From assembly GCA_002709405.1 (NCBI GenBank), contig PAQV01000054.1, positions 1 to 62,189 on the forward strand: 62,189 nucleotides of DNA. Direction: 5' to 3'. Every line of letters starts with the position of its first letter. Within the stretch, counting starts at the first letter, position 1. Below the pieces are notes generated by a model that was not told the DNA's origin, did not search any database, and was given only the letters and a program-made list of their open reading frames with translations. Below are positions 15,442-24,256 of this stretch, in pieces. This DNA is from Paracoccaceae bacterium (lineage in GTDB: Bacteria > Pseudomonadota > Alphaproteobacteria > Rhodobacterales > Rhodobacteraceae). A program made the position numbers and the translations under genes.

Positions 15442-17645
15442 GCCACTGTCACCGTGTACGGGCCATCTTCATTGCCCTCGACGCCCGAGCCATTGGCAGG
15501 CACCAGCCAGACATAGATCGTGCCAGCGCCGATCCCCGTGGCCGTGACCGCCGCGCTGTCGTTCGGCCCGGACAGGATAGGCGTTTGCGCCACCGCAGAC
15601 CCAAAGGTCGTCGTTGCGCCGTGGTACGGGATGACCGAATGCTGGTTCGTGTCGTTCGCCGTGGTCCAGGTGTAGTCAATTTCACCGGCACCACCGGCAA
15701 CCGCGTTGGAGCTAACCAGATCATCCGGCGCGGTATCGTTCGCAACCGCCGTGACCGTGTATTCCGTTTCGCCGCCGCCCACGTCAGCAGCCCAGCCACT
15801 CGCCCTGCCCCCGGCTGTGACCGTCTGCCACTGCACGTCGTAATCTTGGCCATCGCTAACAATGGCCGACCACGCGCGGGCCTCGTCCATGTCTACCGAG
15901 AAATCCTCGTAGACGTTGGTCTCGACCTCGTAGCGGAACTGATACGAACGGTCGATCCGGGTTGGATCGTCAAAGGTCGCCTCGATCCGCAACGCCTTGC
16001 CGCTGTCCGTGTCGATCCGGCGCACCGTGATCGTGACGTTCTGCGCGACTTCCAGGTCATCGTCTATGTTCAGCGATGGCGTGAGCGCGGGCGGCGTGCC
16101 CTCGGTTTGTCCAGCGCCGGTCCACCTGTTGCTGGCGACGGGGACGGCCGCGAAGGCAAAGGTTCGGCCATTGCCGTTGCGCTCAACTGGCGAGGCAATC
16201 TCGAAGTCCCCGGTGAAGTCGCTGTCGTAGTCCAGATCAATGAACCGGCGGCGCTTGGCTAGAATGCCCTTGATCGTGGTTTCCAGCGCAATCCGCTTGG
16301 TTGACCCGAAGCGCATCCCCAGAGCCCCGGCCAGCCGGAAGGCTTGGTTGTGGTCCTGGCAACCTAGAATTTCCACCTTGCGATAGCGAGGGACGCGCCC
16401 GCTAACGTAGTAATTCGGGTTCTGCCAAGGCGCGCTGTCTTGCTTTGTGTAGCCGTGGTCGGGCGAAATGTAGGACACCACCACGCCATCTACCGGCGTT
16501 TCCCCGTCATCCACGATTTCGGTTTGCGCACTGAAAATGTCACGGCGCGCGGTGAATGTCAGGTCGGGGGCGTAGTACTTCCCAATGACCGGGTACGCCT
16601 TGCCCTCTTCGTCGTATGCCGTGAAGCCGTCGCATGTGGCGAGGATTTGCGCCTCGACCTCGTGGGGTGCGCTTTCTTCCGAAGCCGCGATTCCGCACTT
16701 GTAGCGATCCACGTATTCCGCCGAACGGTTCAGGATCTGGTCTTCGCAATCTTCGGCGGCTTCCTCCACCTTGTCCCAATTGATGTCTGCCACGTCCATG
16801 TTGAAGCCGCTTTCGCTCAAGCGGTTCCACCCCCAGATCAGCGCCGGGTTTCCCCCGCTGGCCGTCCAGGTCGTATCGTCGTCAATGTCGTGCCCAGCCT
16901 CACGCGGGTCATATATCCGCTCAAAATCGCCGTAGAGCGTGACAGAGGGTTCCCCCAGCCCCTTTGGCCCCTGCCAGCGATAGACCTTGTGCCGATGCTC
17001 TAGCTGCACTGCCCGGATGCGCACGATGGTGTAAGTCACCCCCACCAATAGGAAGTCGGACGGCAGGTCCGGGAACGCATCCGTGAAGGCTGTCGGCTTC
17101 GTGCCGTAGACATTCGAACTGTCTGGCGTGACCGTGTAGAGCCGGAAAAAGGGACGGCGTGTACCGCTTTCGTACACGTCGCCATCTTCGTTCAGGCAAA
17201 AGGCATCCGTGATAACGTCACCCTCAGTAAAGCCGTCTGTCCCGTCCGATAGTTCGACCTCGACCCCATCCAGAAGGTAAGTCGGGTCGTTGGTCAGTTC
17301 CGCATCGCAGTGGGCGACGATGTACCAGAAATTGCCGTCCTCATCGAATTCACCGAAGATGTCGGACGCACCGCCAACAGCCACCGGCCCGGCCGCCCGA
17401 TACCTAGGGGGCACCGACGTGCGGCTATTGATCCGCACCGCGTCAAGATCTTGGACCTGCCCGTCTTGGCGGGTGACCGCGTAAAAGCCCGCGTTGATGA
17501 CCACGCTCAGCAGAAGCCGACCGAAAACGTTCTGGCCCAGGAAAGCACCGGCTTGCGTAACTGCCGGGAAAGCCGCCCCGGCAGCCAGGGCAGCGGCTGT
17601 CTTGGCACCCGCGAAGGCATAGATAAACGCGCCAACTGCTGGCAT
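15438..17645 (-). CDS. Tail tip/host specificity protein (J-like)
   Basis: 735 residues. The N-terminus contains a hydrophobic segment (FIYAFAGAKTAAALAAGAAF). The central region (QLEHRHKVYRWQGPKG, IYDPREAGHDIDDDTTW, NPALIWGWNRLSESGFNM, ILATCDGFTAYDEEGKAYP, YGRVPRYRKVEI) matches the J/tip attachment protein layout, and the end carries fibronectin-like beta modules (YQFRYEVETN, YTVTAVANDT, YTWTTANDTNQ). Follows the tail peptidase as in lambda and GTAs. Forms the distal tail tip and contacts the receptor. Confidence 0.82.
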   Translation of the reverse strand: MPAVGAFIYAFAGAKTAAALAAGAAFPAVTQAGAFLGQNVFGRLLLSVVINAGFYAVTRQDGQVQDLDAVRINSRTSVPPRYRAAGPVAVGGASDIFGEFDEDGNFWYIVAHCDAELTNDPTYLLDGVEVELSDGTDGFTEGDVITDAFCLNEDGDVYESGTRRPFFRLYTVTPDSSNVYGTKPTAFTDAFPDLPSDFLLVGVTYTIVRIRAVQLEHRHKVYRWQGPKGLGEPSVTLYGDFERIYDPREAGHDIDDDTTWTASGGNPALIWGWNRLSESGFNMDVADINWDKVEEAAEDCEDQILNRSAEYVDRYKCGIAASEESAPHEVEAQILATCDGFTAYDEEGKAYPVIGKYYAPDLTFTARRDIFSAQTEIVDDGETPVDGVVVSYISPDHGYTKQDSAPWQNPNYYVSGRVPRYRKVEILGCQDHNQAFRLAGALGMRFGSTKRIALETTIKGILAKRRRFIDLDYDSDFTGDFEIASPVERNGNGRTFAFAAVPVASNRWTGAGQTEGTPPALTPSLNIDDDLEVAQNVTITVRRIDTDSGKALRIEATFDDPTRIDRSYQFRYEVETNVYEDFSVDMDEARAWSAIVSDGQDYDVQWQTVTAGGRASGWAADVGGGETEYTVTAVANDTAPDDLVSSNAVAGGAGEIDYTWTTANDTNQHSVIPYHGATTTFGSAVAQTPILSGPNDSAAVTATGIGAGTIYVWLVPANGSGVEGNEDGPYTVTVA

Positions 17646-18052
17646 CAGATCACCCAGGCAGAGACGACGGGCGCGCGAAGGTCGATCAGGCCACGCTGAG
17701 TTCGAAGCATAACCATTCCCCCGAGGTCGATCCCGGCAACGTGCACGCCACGAACATCCGCCACGACCGGCCGTCCTGGACCGCGATCACCTTTCGCCAG
17801 CCCAACCGACGCCATTGCAAACCGCGCCAAACCAAGAAGCCCGCCGAAAGTGCCCATGATCTTTTCCGCCTCGGCTTCGCTCTGATAGAGGCCCCGAAAG
17901 AGCATCGCGGGATCAACACCGGCCACCCGGTGAATATGATCTGCGACCGAAATCAGGCAGTCGGCCGGGCCATAGGAAAACTGACCGGCACGCCAAATCC
18001 GCCGCGTGACCTCGACCTCAGTCGAAAACGTAAGTCCGGTTGACATTTTCAC
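17645..18052 (-). CDS. Tail assembly peptidase-like protein (DUF6950/NlpC-like)
   Basis: 135 residues. FSYGPADCLISVADHIHRVAG contains the Gly-x-x-Asp-Cys core seen in NlpC/P60-like tail proteins, with a possible His later at VRGVHVAG. Position between the distal tail proteins and the J-like protein is that of lambda K or the GTA peptidase. GTG 18052 overlaps the upstream gene by 35 bases; ATG 18046 is an in-frame option. Likely cuts peptidoglycan locally or is a structural relic of such an enzyme. Confidence 0.68.
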   Translation of the reverse strand: MKMSTGLTFSTEVEVTRRIWRAGQFSYGPADCLISVADHIHRVAGVDPAMLFRGLYQSEAEAEKIMGTFGGLLGLARFAMASVGLAKGDRGPGRPVVADVRGVHVAGIDLGGMVMLRTQRGLIDLRAPVVSAWVI

Positions 18053-18653
18053 TCACGAACACGCATCCGCTGTCCGAAGATTCACCTGCGATAACGGCCC
18101 GTTCGTTTTGGCAAGTGTCGGAATATGTCCCGCGCGGCGCAACGCTTCGGCCTGCATCCAGGACGCGCGCAATAACCGATGCAGAATAGACCCTGACAAA
18201 TTCACCGTCCGAAATCTGCTGATAGCCGGAATAGAACTGCGCGCCGCGCATCTTTAGACCGGTGTCATAGTGCAGATCCGTCCCCGGCCGAAGGCCCTCA
18301 CCCTCATTCACAAGGACTTCGTAAACAGTGACCCCCCGCCCCCGCGCCAAGTCCTGATCGGCCTTCAAGGCATCAAAGGTGTCCTCATCCAGAAACGGAA
18401 GGCCGAACTCGTAGCGCAGGTTTGACCCGTCGCGTGTATCTCTCAAGGGGGGGATTGAGACCGCGCTTTCGCCCGCTGCGTTCAGTGCGCCGATCCATTC
18501 GTAACCGCCAGCGATCAGCTTTCCCATCCCGTCCCAAATGCGGATCGGGTATCCATCGAAATCGAAGAAAATGCACTGGCGCGTGGTGATATTGATGTCC
18601 CAAGCGTCGTCAGCATCTCCCAAGCTGGCCAACAGTTCCGTCTCGAAAGTCAT
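18018..18653 (-). CDS. Distal tail/baseplate-like protein
   Basis: 211 residues. CIFFDFDGYPIRIWDGMGKL and YEFGLPFLDEDTFDALKADQDL, then GRGVTVYEVLVNEGEGLRPGTDL and LKMRGAQFYSGYQ. Its place after tape measure and one further gene corresponds to lambda L or GTA gp14 (DUF2163) type proteins, and the beta-rich pattern fits a hub protein, but no diagnostic motif was found. Overlaps both neighbours. Confidence 0.6.
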   Translation of the reverse strand: MTFETELLASLGDADDAWDINITTRQCIFFDFDGYPIRIWDGMGKLIAGGYEWIGALNAAGESAVSIPPLRDTRDGSNLRYEFGLPFLDEDTFDALKADQDLARGRGVTVYEVLVNEGEGLRPGTDLHYDTGLKMRGAQFYSGYQQISDGEFVRVYSASVIARVLDAGRSVAPRGTYSDTCQNERAVIAGESSDSGCVFVSENVNRTYVFD

Positions 18654-19351
18654 ACCAGGGCCTCAACGAAATGAAGCTGGCCCCATTCCATGTGCCGCCT
18701 GCTCCGAAGCCCCCTCGGGGCCTCTCGCGCGGTAGTGCACTGCGCCAGCATCTTTGGCCGGAACTTGGCGGAATGAGACGTGGTAACGTCCCGCCGAAGC
18801 GGAGGGCTGACCGTCACCGTGGCCACGTCGCTATCGTCGTAGATGATATCCGTGACTTTATGCGTGAAGTCGTATCCATCCACCTCCACGCCGAAAAGAT
18901 GGCCGATTGAAAGGATCTGGCCATAGTCTGACATGTCGATTTCAAGCGACACTTCGCCTTCGCTTGCTGCCGCGTTGATCGGCGCGACGGGATCGAAAGC
19001 CCAGTTTTCGTCATTCGCCCAAGGCTGCTCATTCGACCAGGGCTGACCATTGGCAGAAGCCCCGGTAATCGCCGTGTAATGGATCAACTGCACCGACGCG
19101 CGGATCGGAATTCGCATGATTGCGCCGTTGGCAATCCTGCTGGCCGTCCAGGTCGCGTCCAAGTTGGTTGCCGCGTCGAAATACGTCGGAAGCTGCATGT
19201 AGAGTTCACCGCGCCCGCCCGGTTCTGGGTTCGCCACCAATACCCCGCGCGAAGTCACCCCGTCCCGTACCGCCTGCCCCCGTGCGGTGAATAGCTGGTC
19301 AATCGCAACAAGGCTGTCCCGCCAATCGTAGATCGTCGGCGTGTAGGTCAC
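18650..19351 (-). CDS. Distal tail protein following tape measure
   Basis: 233 residues. RIPIRASVQLIHYTAITGA, a Trp-rich loop (QPWSNEQPWANDENWAFDP) and a long beta segment ending in RRHMEWGQLHFVEALV. The gene directly after the tape measure normally encodes the distal tail (Dit/lambda M, GTA gp13) protein. ATGA overlaps tie it to both neighbours. Function inferred from order. Confidence 0.6.
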   Translation of the reverse strand: MTYTPTIYDWRDSLVAIDQLFTARGQAVRDGVTSRGVLVANPEPGGRGELYMQLPTYFDAATNLDATWTASRIANGAIMRIPIRASVQLIHYTAITGASANGQPWSNEQPWANDENWAFDPVAPINAAASEGEVSLEIDMSDYGQILSIGHLFGVEVDGYDFTHKVTDIIYDDSDVATVTVSPPLRRDVTTSHSAKFRPKMLAQCTTAREAPRGLRSRRHMEWGQLHFVEALV

Positions 19352-21222
19352 GTCAGCCCCCCGCTGGTGCGCAGTTCATGGTTCCAGACGGGAAGTCCCT
19401 GACGAACGTCAGAGACCGCACCAGAGCGCGCCCTTGCTGACTGTGCGGCGCTCACAACGCGGACGTTTGCCATGATGGTGCCGTTATCGCTCAAAGTCAG
19501 TTCCCCGCCCATCACCTGCACCGCCGCAACACCGGATTGCGGAGCCATGCCGGAAAGCGCCTTCTGTGCCTGCCCCACGTTCAGGATCGCGCCGCTTTGG
19601 CCCGGCACAAAAACCTCCGAATTAGGGGTGTTCTCGTTGACCAAATACGGTTGACCAGCGGACACCGGGCCACCAGTCGCACGCTTGCCCATCAGGAACC
19701 CGGCGAAGTTCAGAAGGCCACCGCCTCCACCACCGCCGGAAAAGCCGAACGCATCCGTCAAAAGGTTGCGGATGTTGCTGGACAGAAGTTCGGCCGCCAT
19801 TTGCTTCAACATTCCGCTGAACGCTTCGCCGAAGTTTTCACTGTTCACGATGGCATCGGCCAAGGCATCCGAGACGCCCTCGATGCCCCGCATCACGTTG
19901 GCATATTCCGATTGCATCAGCTCTTCGGACAGGCGCGAAAGCGCCGCGTTGTAGTTCTCGTCCGAGATTTCGCCCATTTCGTATAGGGCGTTGAGGTCTG
20001 CAAGCTGCCTATTGTACCGCTCTTGCGCAGTCTCAAGGCTACTAAGAATGCGGTCGCGCTCGCTAAGAAGCCTGTTTTGTTCCTTGTCAGATCCAGACTT
20101 TCCACCGCCACCGCCGCCGCGCCCGCGCCGCGCACTGCTCGGGTTCGCGGGCAGGGTCACAGGCGGCAAGCCTTGGTCGTTGTATACGAAATCGGATTTC
20201 CCAGCCCCACGCCCTTCGCCGCGTGGGTCGTAGAAATCCGGGTTGTTCTTCACCCGATCCATCAGCGCAGCACCACGGGCGGCAAGCTGCAAGTTCCGGG
20301 CAATCGCTCCGGCGTTCTCGGCACCAGCGGCCAAACCAGCCGCAAGGCCCGCCGCCGCCTCGATACCTTCATCAAGCGCCGTGTTTGCGATCTCCAAGGC
20401 GATACCCAGGAAATCGGCCTCTGCGTTCTGCTCTTGAAGCTGCAAGAACGTCTCTTTGTGGGCCTCTAGGATCTGTTCAACGATTTCCAAACGCTCGCGC
20501 GCCTGCCGCGTTCTGGCCCCGCCGCCTGTCGGGTCAGCCGCGTCCAGGGTTGCAACCTCGTTTGCTATCTCCTGCTTGATCGCCTCAACTTGCTCCTGCA
20601 AAGCCTTGATGTTGTTTTCGACTTCCCGCTTTCGAATATCCAGCCGGGCAACCTCGACCCGGAACAATGCCTGCTGCGCCTCTAGCTCACGTCCAGCGAG
20701 TTCGATAGCCTGTGTGCTGGCGGTGCTCTGCGTTGCAGCGCGGGCGGCTACGGCGTCCTTGTACCGTTTTTCCAGTTCGACCAGCCGCCTGACGCTGGAC
20801 TCAATCCCGTCCAGAGGGCCGCGCCCCTGCGCCTTCATTTCTTTGGTCGCCTCTTTGGCGTTGAAGGCCATGGAAAGGAAAGTCCCCGCCAATGCCCCCG
20901 CCAAAACCCCAACAGTTCCAAGACCAAGTGCAAGGTCAGGAAGCTGGATCGCCAGGGCCTGCATATAGTTCCCTGTGGCCGCGCCTTGCTGCGCGATCTG
21001 GCTAAGCTGCAAGGACGCTTGCCGCATCCCCCCGCTAGCTGCGCGGCCAGCCGCCCGGTCCACTCTGTCGAAACCCTTGGCCGTGCCCCTGTTGCTCCGC
21101 TCCCACGCTTTTTCCGCCTTGCTGGCCGCCTTTGCAGTTTGCGCTTCAAGCCGCGCCAGGGATCGCAAGTATTCCCGTTCGGACAGGCCAATCTGGACCT
21201 CAAGATCGTCTTCGCTGGCCAT
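19348..21222 (-). CDS. Tail tape measure protein
   Basis: 624 residues. An N-terminal coiled coil (REYLRSLARLEAQTAKAASK...KAWERSN) is followed by a hydrophobic region (LAGALAGTFLSMAF, ~105-120), a long Glu/Gln/Lys helix, and the conserved C-terminal tape-measure segment QMAAELLSSNIRNLL then GFLMGKRATGGPVSAGQPYL and SEVFVPGQSGAIL. Length suggests a tail of roughly 90-100 nm using about 0.15 nm per residue (rule of thumb). ATG overlaps the stop of the frameshifted chaperone (TGATG). Confidence 0.88.
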   Translation of the reverse strand: MASEDDLEVQIGLSEREYLRSLARLEAQTAKAASKAEKAWERSNRGTAKGFDRVDRAAGRAASGGMRQASLQLSQIAQQGAATGNYMQALAIQLPDLALGLGTVGVLAGALAGTFLSMAFNAKEATKEMKAQGRGPLDGIESSVRRLVELEKRYKDAVAARAATQSTASTQAIELAGRELEAQQALFRVEVARLDIRKREVENNIKALQEQVEAIKQEIANEVATLDAADPTGGGARTRQARERLEIVEQILEAHKETFLQLQEQNAEADFLGIALEIANTALDEGIEAAAGLAAGLAAGAENAGAIARNLQLAARGAALMDRVKNNPDFYDPRGEGRGAGKSDFVYNDQGLPPVTLPANPSSARRGRGGGGGGKSGSDKEQNRLLSERDRILSSLETAQERYNRQLADLNALYEMGEISDENYNAALSRLSEELMQSEYANVMRGIEGVSDALADAIVNSENFGEAFSGMLKQMAAELLSSNIRNLLTDAFGFSGGGGGGGLLNFAGFLMGKRATGGPVSAGQPYLVNENTPNSEVFVPGQSGAILNVGQAQKALSGMAPQSGVAAVQVMGGELTLSDNGTIMANVRVVSAAQSARARSGAVSDVRQGLPVWNHELRTSGGLT

Positions 21223-21766
21223 CAGACCCCCACAATCCCGGCTGCGCGCATCGCCTCAACGCTCATAGGCTCGGCTTCCTCAGCCTCACCGGTCCCGTGC
21301 GCTTCCTTCCACCCGTCAAGACAGGCGAGAAATTCCCAGACACTCAGTTCGTTCACTTGAGAAGGCGTGAAGCCGATTACGGCCCCGTGTCCGTAGATCC
21401 GGCTGAACCGCCATTTTCCGGGGGCGCGGTCCCCGCCCCCTCGTCCTTTCCCACCCGGTCATCATCCGGGTTGAAAAGCGCCGCGCCGATAACCTTGTAC
21501 GCCGCAAGTTTCAGGTCGATCAGTCCATGTTGCTCGCCAATGCGCGCAATCAACGGCCCCGCTTCTTCCTGCTCCATACCGCCGCCGATCAAGCCGTGTC
21601 GAAGCGTTTCAAGCACATCATCAGCGCGCCATGTCCCCGTGCGGAACCGGTTGAATATCTCTTCGGGGCCAGCGTTCGTTGTGCCTTGCAGTGCCCTGAG
21701 CCGCCCAAGAGGAAGCGCAAAGCGATGCTCGCCACCCGGCCAAGAAATGACAACCGAATGGCTCAC
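21222..21766 (-). CDS. Tail assembly chaperone, -1 frameshift product (G-T type)
   Basis: Reading switches -1 at GGGAAAG (21446-21452). The fusion would be 107 residues of the zero frame plus 74 from the -1 frame, 181 in all, ending in TGA 21224-21222 that overlaps the tape measure ATG. The extension contains IGFTPSQVNELSVWEFLACLDGW, typical of the T part of tail chaperones (GTA_TIM/lambda gpT-like), and has no start codon of its own before that segment. The fusion would coat the tape measure during tail assembly. Confidence 0.82.
21377..21766 (-). CDS. Tail assembly chaperone, zero-frame product (GTA gp10-like)
   Basis: 129 residues. ALPLGRLRALQGTTNAGPEE, RTGTWRADDVLETLRHGLIGGG and the following helices match the GTA gp10 family of alphaproteobacterial phages and gene transfer agents, the equivalent of lambda gpG. 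Normal termination gives this abundant form; a minority shifts frame to make the longer protein. Starts overlapping the tail tube stop (4 bases). Confidence 0.83.
   Translation of the reverse strand: MSHSVVISWPGGEHRFALPLGRLRALQGTTNAGPEEIFNRFRTGTWRADDVLETLRHGLIGGGMEQEEAGPLIARIGEQHGLIDLKLAAYKVIGAALFNPDDDRVGKDEGAGTAPPENGGSAGSTDTGP
21420..21452 (-). promoter_or_regulatory. Programmed -1 frameshift site with stimulatory hairpin
   Basis: On the minus strand: slippery heptamer G GGA AAG (21452-21446) in phase with the zero frame, 5-base spacer GACGA, then a perfect 7-bp GC hairpin GGGGGCG/CGCCCCC (21440-21434 with 21426-21420) with a 7-base loop. GGGAAAG is the same heptamer used by lambda G/GT. 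Slippery site, spacing and hairpin are all directly visible. Confidence 0.85.
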
Positions 21767-22224
21767 GAAACCTCCGTCACGGTCGGGGTGCCGCTGAACT
21801 GGATCTCGACTTGCGCGGTCACGCGGCCCTTGTCGTCAGGGCGCTCGTTGGACAGGCTGGCAAGGATGGCCGGGCCGCTCTCCTGGTAGGGATCGCCGCT
21901 GGTTCCTTCGCTTTCGACTTTGGTATTCCGCAGGCGCGCGTTCTTCGACGCCCCCGAATAGAACCAGTCGTGCATGGCGGGATGGCTGGACATTGCCCAA
22001 ACGCCGGTCCCGGAGGCCGTGACCTCGATGCTCCGAACATCTCGGACCACGCTGTGCGGAACCGTCTCGTCATCACAATCGGGAATTTCTGACGTGGTGA
22101 CGTTGGCAGACCGGTTGATCGTGACGCCGGTAATCCCGCAAATTTTGGTATACGTTCCGCTTTCGGCCGTGAACTCGACCTCTAGCACCATCTCATCATA
22201 AGACAGAGTGTCAGCTACAGCCAT
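21763..22224 (-). CDS. Major tail tube protein
   Basis: 153 residues. TYTKICGITGVTINRSANVTTSEIPDCDD, VTASGTGVWAMSSHPAMHDWF and GRVTAQVEIQFSGTPTVTEV show the conserved features of lambda/GTA tail tube proteins (beta sandwich with a Cys-containing loop and a C-terminal strand). It lies between the tail terminator/completion genes and the tail chaperone, the standard place. Confidence 0.85.
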   Translation of the reverse strand: MAVADTLSYDEMVLEVEFTAESGTYTKICGITGVTINRSANVTTSEIPDCDDETVPHSVVRDVRSIEVTASGTGVWAMSSHPAMHDWFYSGASKNARLRNTKVESEGTSGDPYQESGPAILASLSNERPDDKGRVTAQVEIQFSGTPTVTEVS

Positions 22225-22235
22225 AGCGGCCTCCT

Positions 22236-22679
22236 TTAGCTTTTCTTGAATCCGCGCTTCACTGCGCGCTTGATGTTGGCCCTCACTCGCTTGCGCTCAG
22301 ACCGCCATATCGGGAAAAAGAAGGGCTGCGCCCGGATCATGCCGGTGCTACGCCTTGTGGTCTTCTGGCGGCGCATGTTCGTGCCGAATTCCCACCACCA
22401 TGCAATTGCAGGAAACCCACCAGGGTATTCATCGGTGCGGGCCGTGGCGTAGATGGTTGCCGTCACGCCATCACCGCTTCCGGTATTCATCGGCCCGGCA
22501 GATGCACCTTCGTCCATCGTCCAATCGACTTCGATTGTGCCCGGCAACGGGTTAAGGGCCTTTTGCAGCCGCACAACCTTCGGCGCATCCCTTTGGATCT
22601 GCTTCGTGACTTCCGCCCGAACTTTCTCGGGGATTTCCTTGAGCATTCGCCGCCGGAAACGTTCAGTCCCCTTGACCAT
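22236..22679 (-). CDS. HK97 gp10-like head-tail/tail completion protein
   Basis: 147 residues. ERFRRRMLKEIPEKVRAEVTKQ at the N-terminus and WWWEFGTNMRRQKTTRR with RAQPFFFPIWRSERKR at the C-terminus match the HK97-gp10_like family: the EFGT motif, then the A-x-PFF-x-P motif. Acts at the head-tail or tail completion stage. Confidence 0.87.
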   Translation of the reverse strand: MVKGTERFRRRMLKEIPEKVRAEVTKQIQRDAPKVVRLQKALNPLPGTIEVDWTMDEGASAGPMNTGSGDGVTATIYATARTDEYPGGFPAIAWWWEFGTNMRRQKTTRRSTGMIRAQPFFFPIWRSERKRVRANIKRAVKRGFKKS

Positions 22680-22681
22680 GT

Positions 22682-23086
22682 TCAGCCCTCTACGAAGGCC
22701 CGAAAATCAACGATGCCATGCGAACCGATTTCGTCTGGCTCGGGTATGACCCGGTATTGCACAACCCGCTCTGATGACACCGCGTATGGATCATCAATGG
22801 TCAGGTTCACCCGATGCAGAGCAACCTTGACCGCGTGGCAAATGTCCTTGCATGGACCGTCGCGGCCCTGATCCTCGCACCACACGTCTATCTGCAAGAT
22901 CATCTCGCTTCCGTCCAACAGATCGCCGTCGCCATCAAGGGCGCTGGCCGGCCCAAACGAGATATACGGGTGCACAACGCCTTTCGGCGGGCCGTCGTAG
23001 ATCCGCGTGGACACAAGGTCTGTCACGTCAGAAGCCGCAAGAAGCGCCTCGAAAACGGCCTTCTGCAAGGCCCTATCAGGGGACAT
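22682..23086 (-). CDS. Tail terminator/completion protein, DUF3168
   Basis: 134 residues. LQKAVFEALLAASDVTDLVSTRIYDG, HPYISFGPA, LQIDVWCEDQGRDGPCKDI and the final GSHGIVDFRAFVE follow the DUF3168 (gp17-like tail completion) pattern closely. Caps the finished tail tube. Confidence 0.85.
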   Translation of the reverse strand: MSPDRALQKAVFEALLAASDVTDLVSTRIYDGPPKGVVHPYISFGPASALDGDGDLLDGSEMILQIDVWCEDQGRDGPCKDICHAVKVALHRVNLTIDDPYAVSSERVVQYRVIPEPDEIGSHGIVDFRAFVEG

Positions 23087-23415
23087 TAGGTGGGAACCCC
23101 GCTTTCTGCGGTGATTTCCAGGTACTGCCGGTCGTCTGCCTCAACGATGGCCCTGATGTTATACACGAGGTCGGATTTGCGCTGGTCCAGAAACCGCCAT
23201 GCCGTGGTGATCTGACGTGTGTTGGTGTTGGCCCGCACGGTCGCCACAACCGGCTGCCGACCTTCCAGCCGGGCTGACCGCACGCTTTCGCCGCCCCGGA
23301 GATACAGGAACTTGGCGCGGCACTGGAATTCCTCGGTCCAACCGCTGATCACGCCGCCCGTCCCATCAGACGATGACGTGGGGGATTCCATGGTCAGACG
23401 CTCTGGAAGCCTCAA
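23086..23415 (-). CDS. Head-tail adaptor (SPP1 gp16/HK97 type)
   Basis: 109 residues. RLPERLTMESP, then GWTEEFQCRAKFLYLRGGE, RANTNTRQITTAWRFLDQ and DDRQYLEITAESGV match the phage head-tail joining family, a small beta barrel between connector and tail. One-base overlap with the DUF3168 gene. Confidence 0.84.
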   Translation of the reverse strand: MRLPERLTMESPTSSSDGTGGVISGWTEEFQCRAKFLYLRGGESVRSARLEGRQPVVATVRANTNTRQITTAWRFLDQRKSDLVYNIRAIVEADDRQYLEITAESGVPT

Positions 23416-24005
23416 AACCCGATCCTCCGGTACTTGTGGACGATGGCATGAAAACCGAGCGGCACTTCACCCAGCCCGCCGCCAGCTACGGCACTCGGGT
23501 TCTCAAAATAGTGGGCCGTCAACATTCGGATCGCCTGCTTGATGTCGCCTGGAACGTCGCCGGCATCGCCAAAGCCAGTGTCGAATTCGACCGAAACCGG
23601 AACGGCTGTGTCATCGTCCAGAGTCGGACGTGTAAACGCAGTCTTGAACCGAACATAGACGCCCCGGCTATCTTCCAGGACCTCATATAGGGACGAAGAA
23701 ACAGTTTGAGACGATGCGTCCGCATCCGAATAAGTCACCGCCACAGACGCCACATCGGGGAAGGGAATGCGCAGCGTATCACCCCAGCCGCTGTATTGAG
23801 TGCGCCAAGTCTGGGTAACTATGCAGCGCCCAAGAATCCCGGAGTACCCATCCAGGTAATCAGTCGCCGCCTCAATATAGAGCTCGACCTGATCATCATC
23901 GAAAGAGAAATCAATCGAGTCATGATCTTTAGCTTCCGACACGGACAGCGGAAGTTCGCCCGGCGCTGTAACCAAAGCCGGGCGCGTGCAGGGGTCCATT
24001 TGCAA
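23412..24005 (-). CDS. Head-tail connector protein (gp6-like)
   Basis: 197 residues. LPLSVSEAKDHDSIDFSFDDDQVELYIEAATDYLDGYSGILGR and TQTWRTQYSGW are the conserved start of gp6-like connector proteins; DIKQAIRMLTAHYFENPSAV is the conserved C-terminal helix. Overlaps the adaptor by 4 bases. Forms the ring under the portal. Confidence 0.88.
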   Translation of the reverse strand: MQMDPCTRPALVTAPGELPLSVSEAKDHDSIDFSFDDDQVELYIEAATDYLDGYSGILGRCIVTQTWRTQYSGWGDTLRIPFPDVASVAVTYSDADASSQTVSSSLYEVLEDSRGVYVRFKTAFTRPTLDDDTAVPVSVEFDTGFGDAGDVPGDIKQAIRMLTAHYFENPSAVAGGGLGEVPLGFHAIVHKYRRIGF

Positions 24006-24019
24006 CCCTCCGCTTTCTT

Positions 24020-24256
24020 TTAGGTAACCGCTTTGCGCGGCCGACCGCGCCGCGCTTCAGGCTTTGGGGTGTCGGCGGCTTTGTTCTCGGCAACTTGAGC
24101 CACCACGGGGGCGACATATTCGACCGCGACACCGCGACGAAGCCACCTTTGGGCAAACGCTTCAGAGCATTCGAGAACTTCGTCTTTCGAATAAGAGGGG
24201 CCTTTGCGTGGCCCCTCTGTTTCGTAGACAACAGCCTCAGTGAACTGGATCTTCAT
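24020..24256 (-). CDS. Small head-region protein
   Basis: 78 residues from ATG 24256, overlapping the previous stop (TGATG). VVYETEGPRKGPSYSKDEVLECSEAFAQRWLRRGVAV resembles a small phage FluMu gp41-like/rho-N-like fold in which a cofactor-like helix is followed by a basic tail (ARRGRPRKAVT). Position between capsid-associated and connector genes. Role unclear. Confidence 0.6.
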   Translation of the reverse strand: MKIQFTEAVVYETEGPRKGPSYSKDEVLECSEAFAQRWLRRGVAVEYVAPVVAQVAENKAADTPKPEARRGRPRKAVT

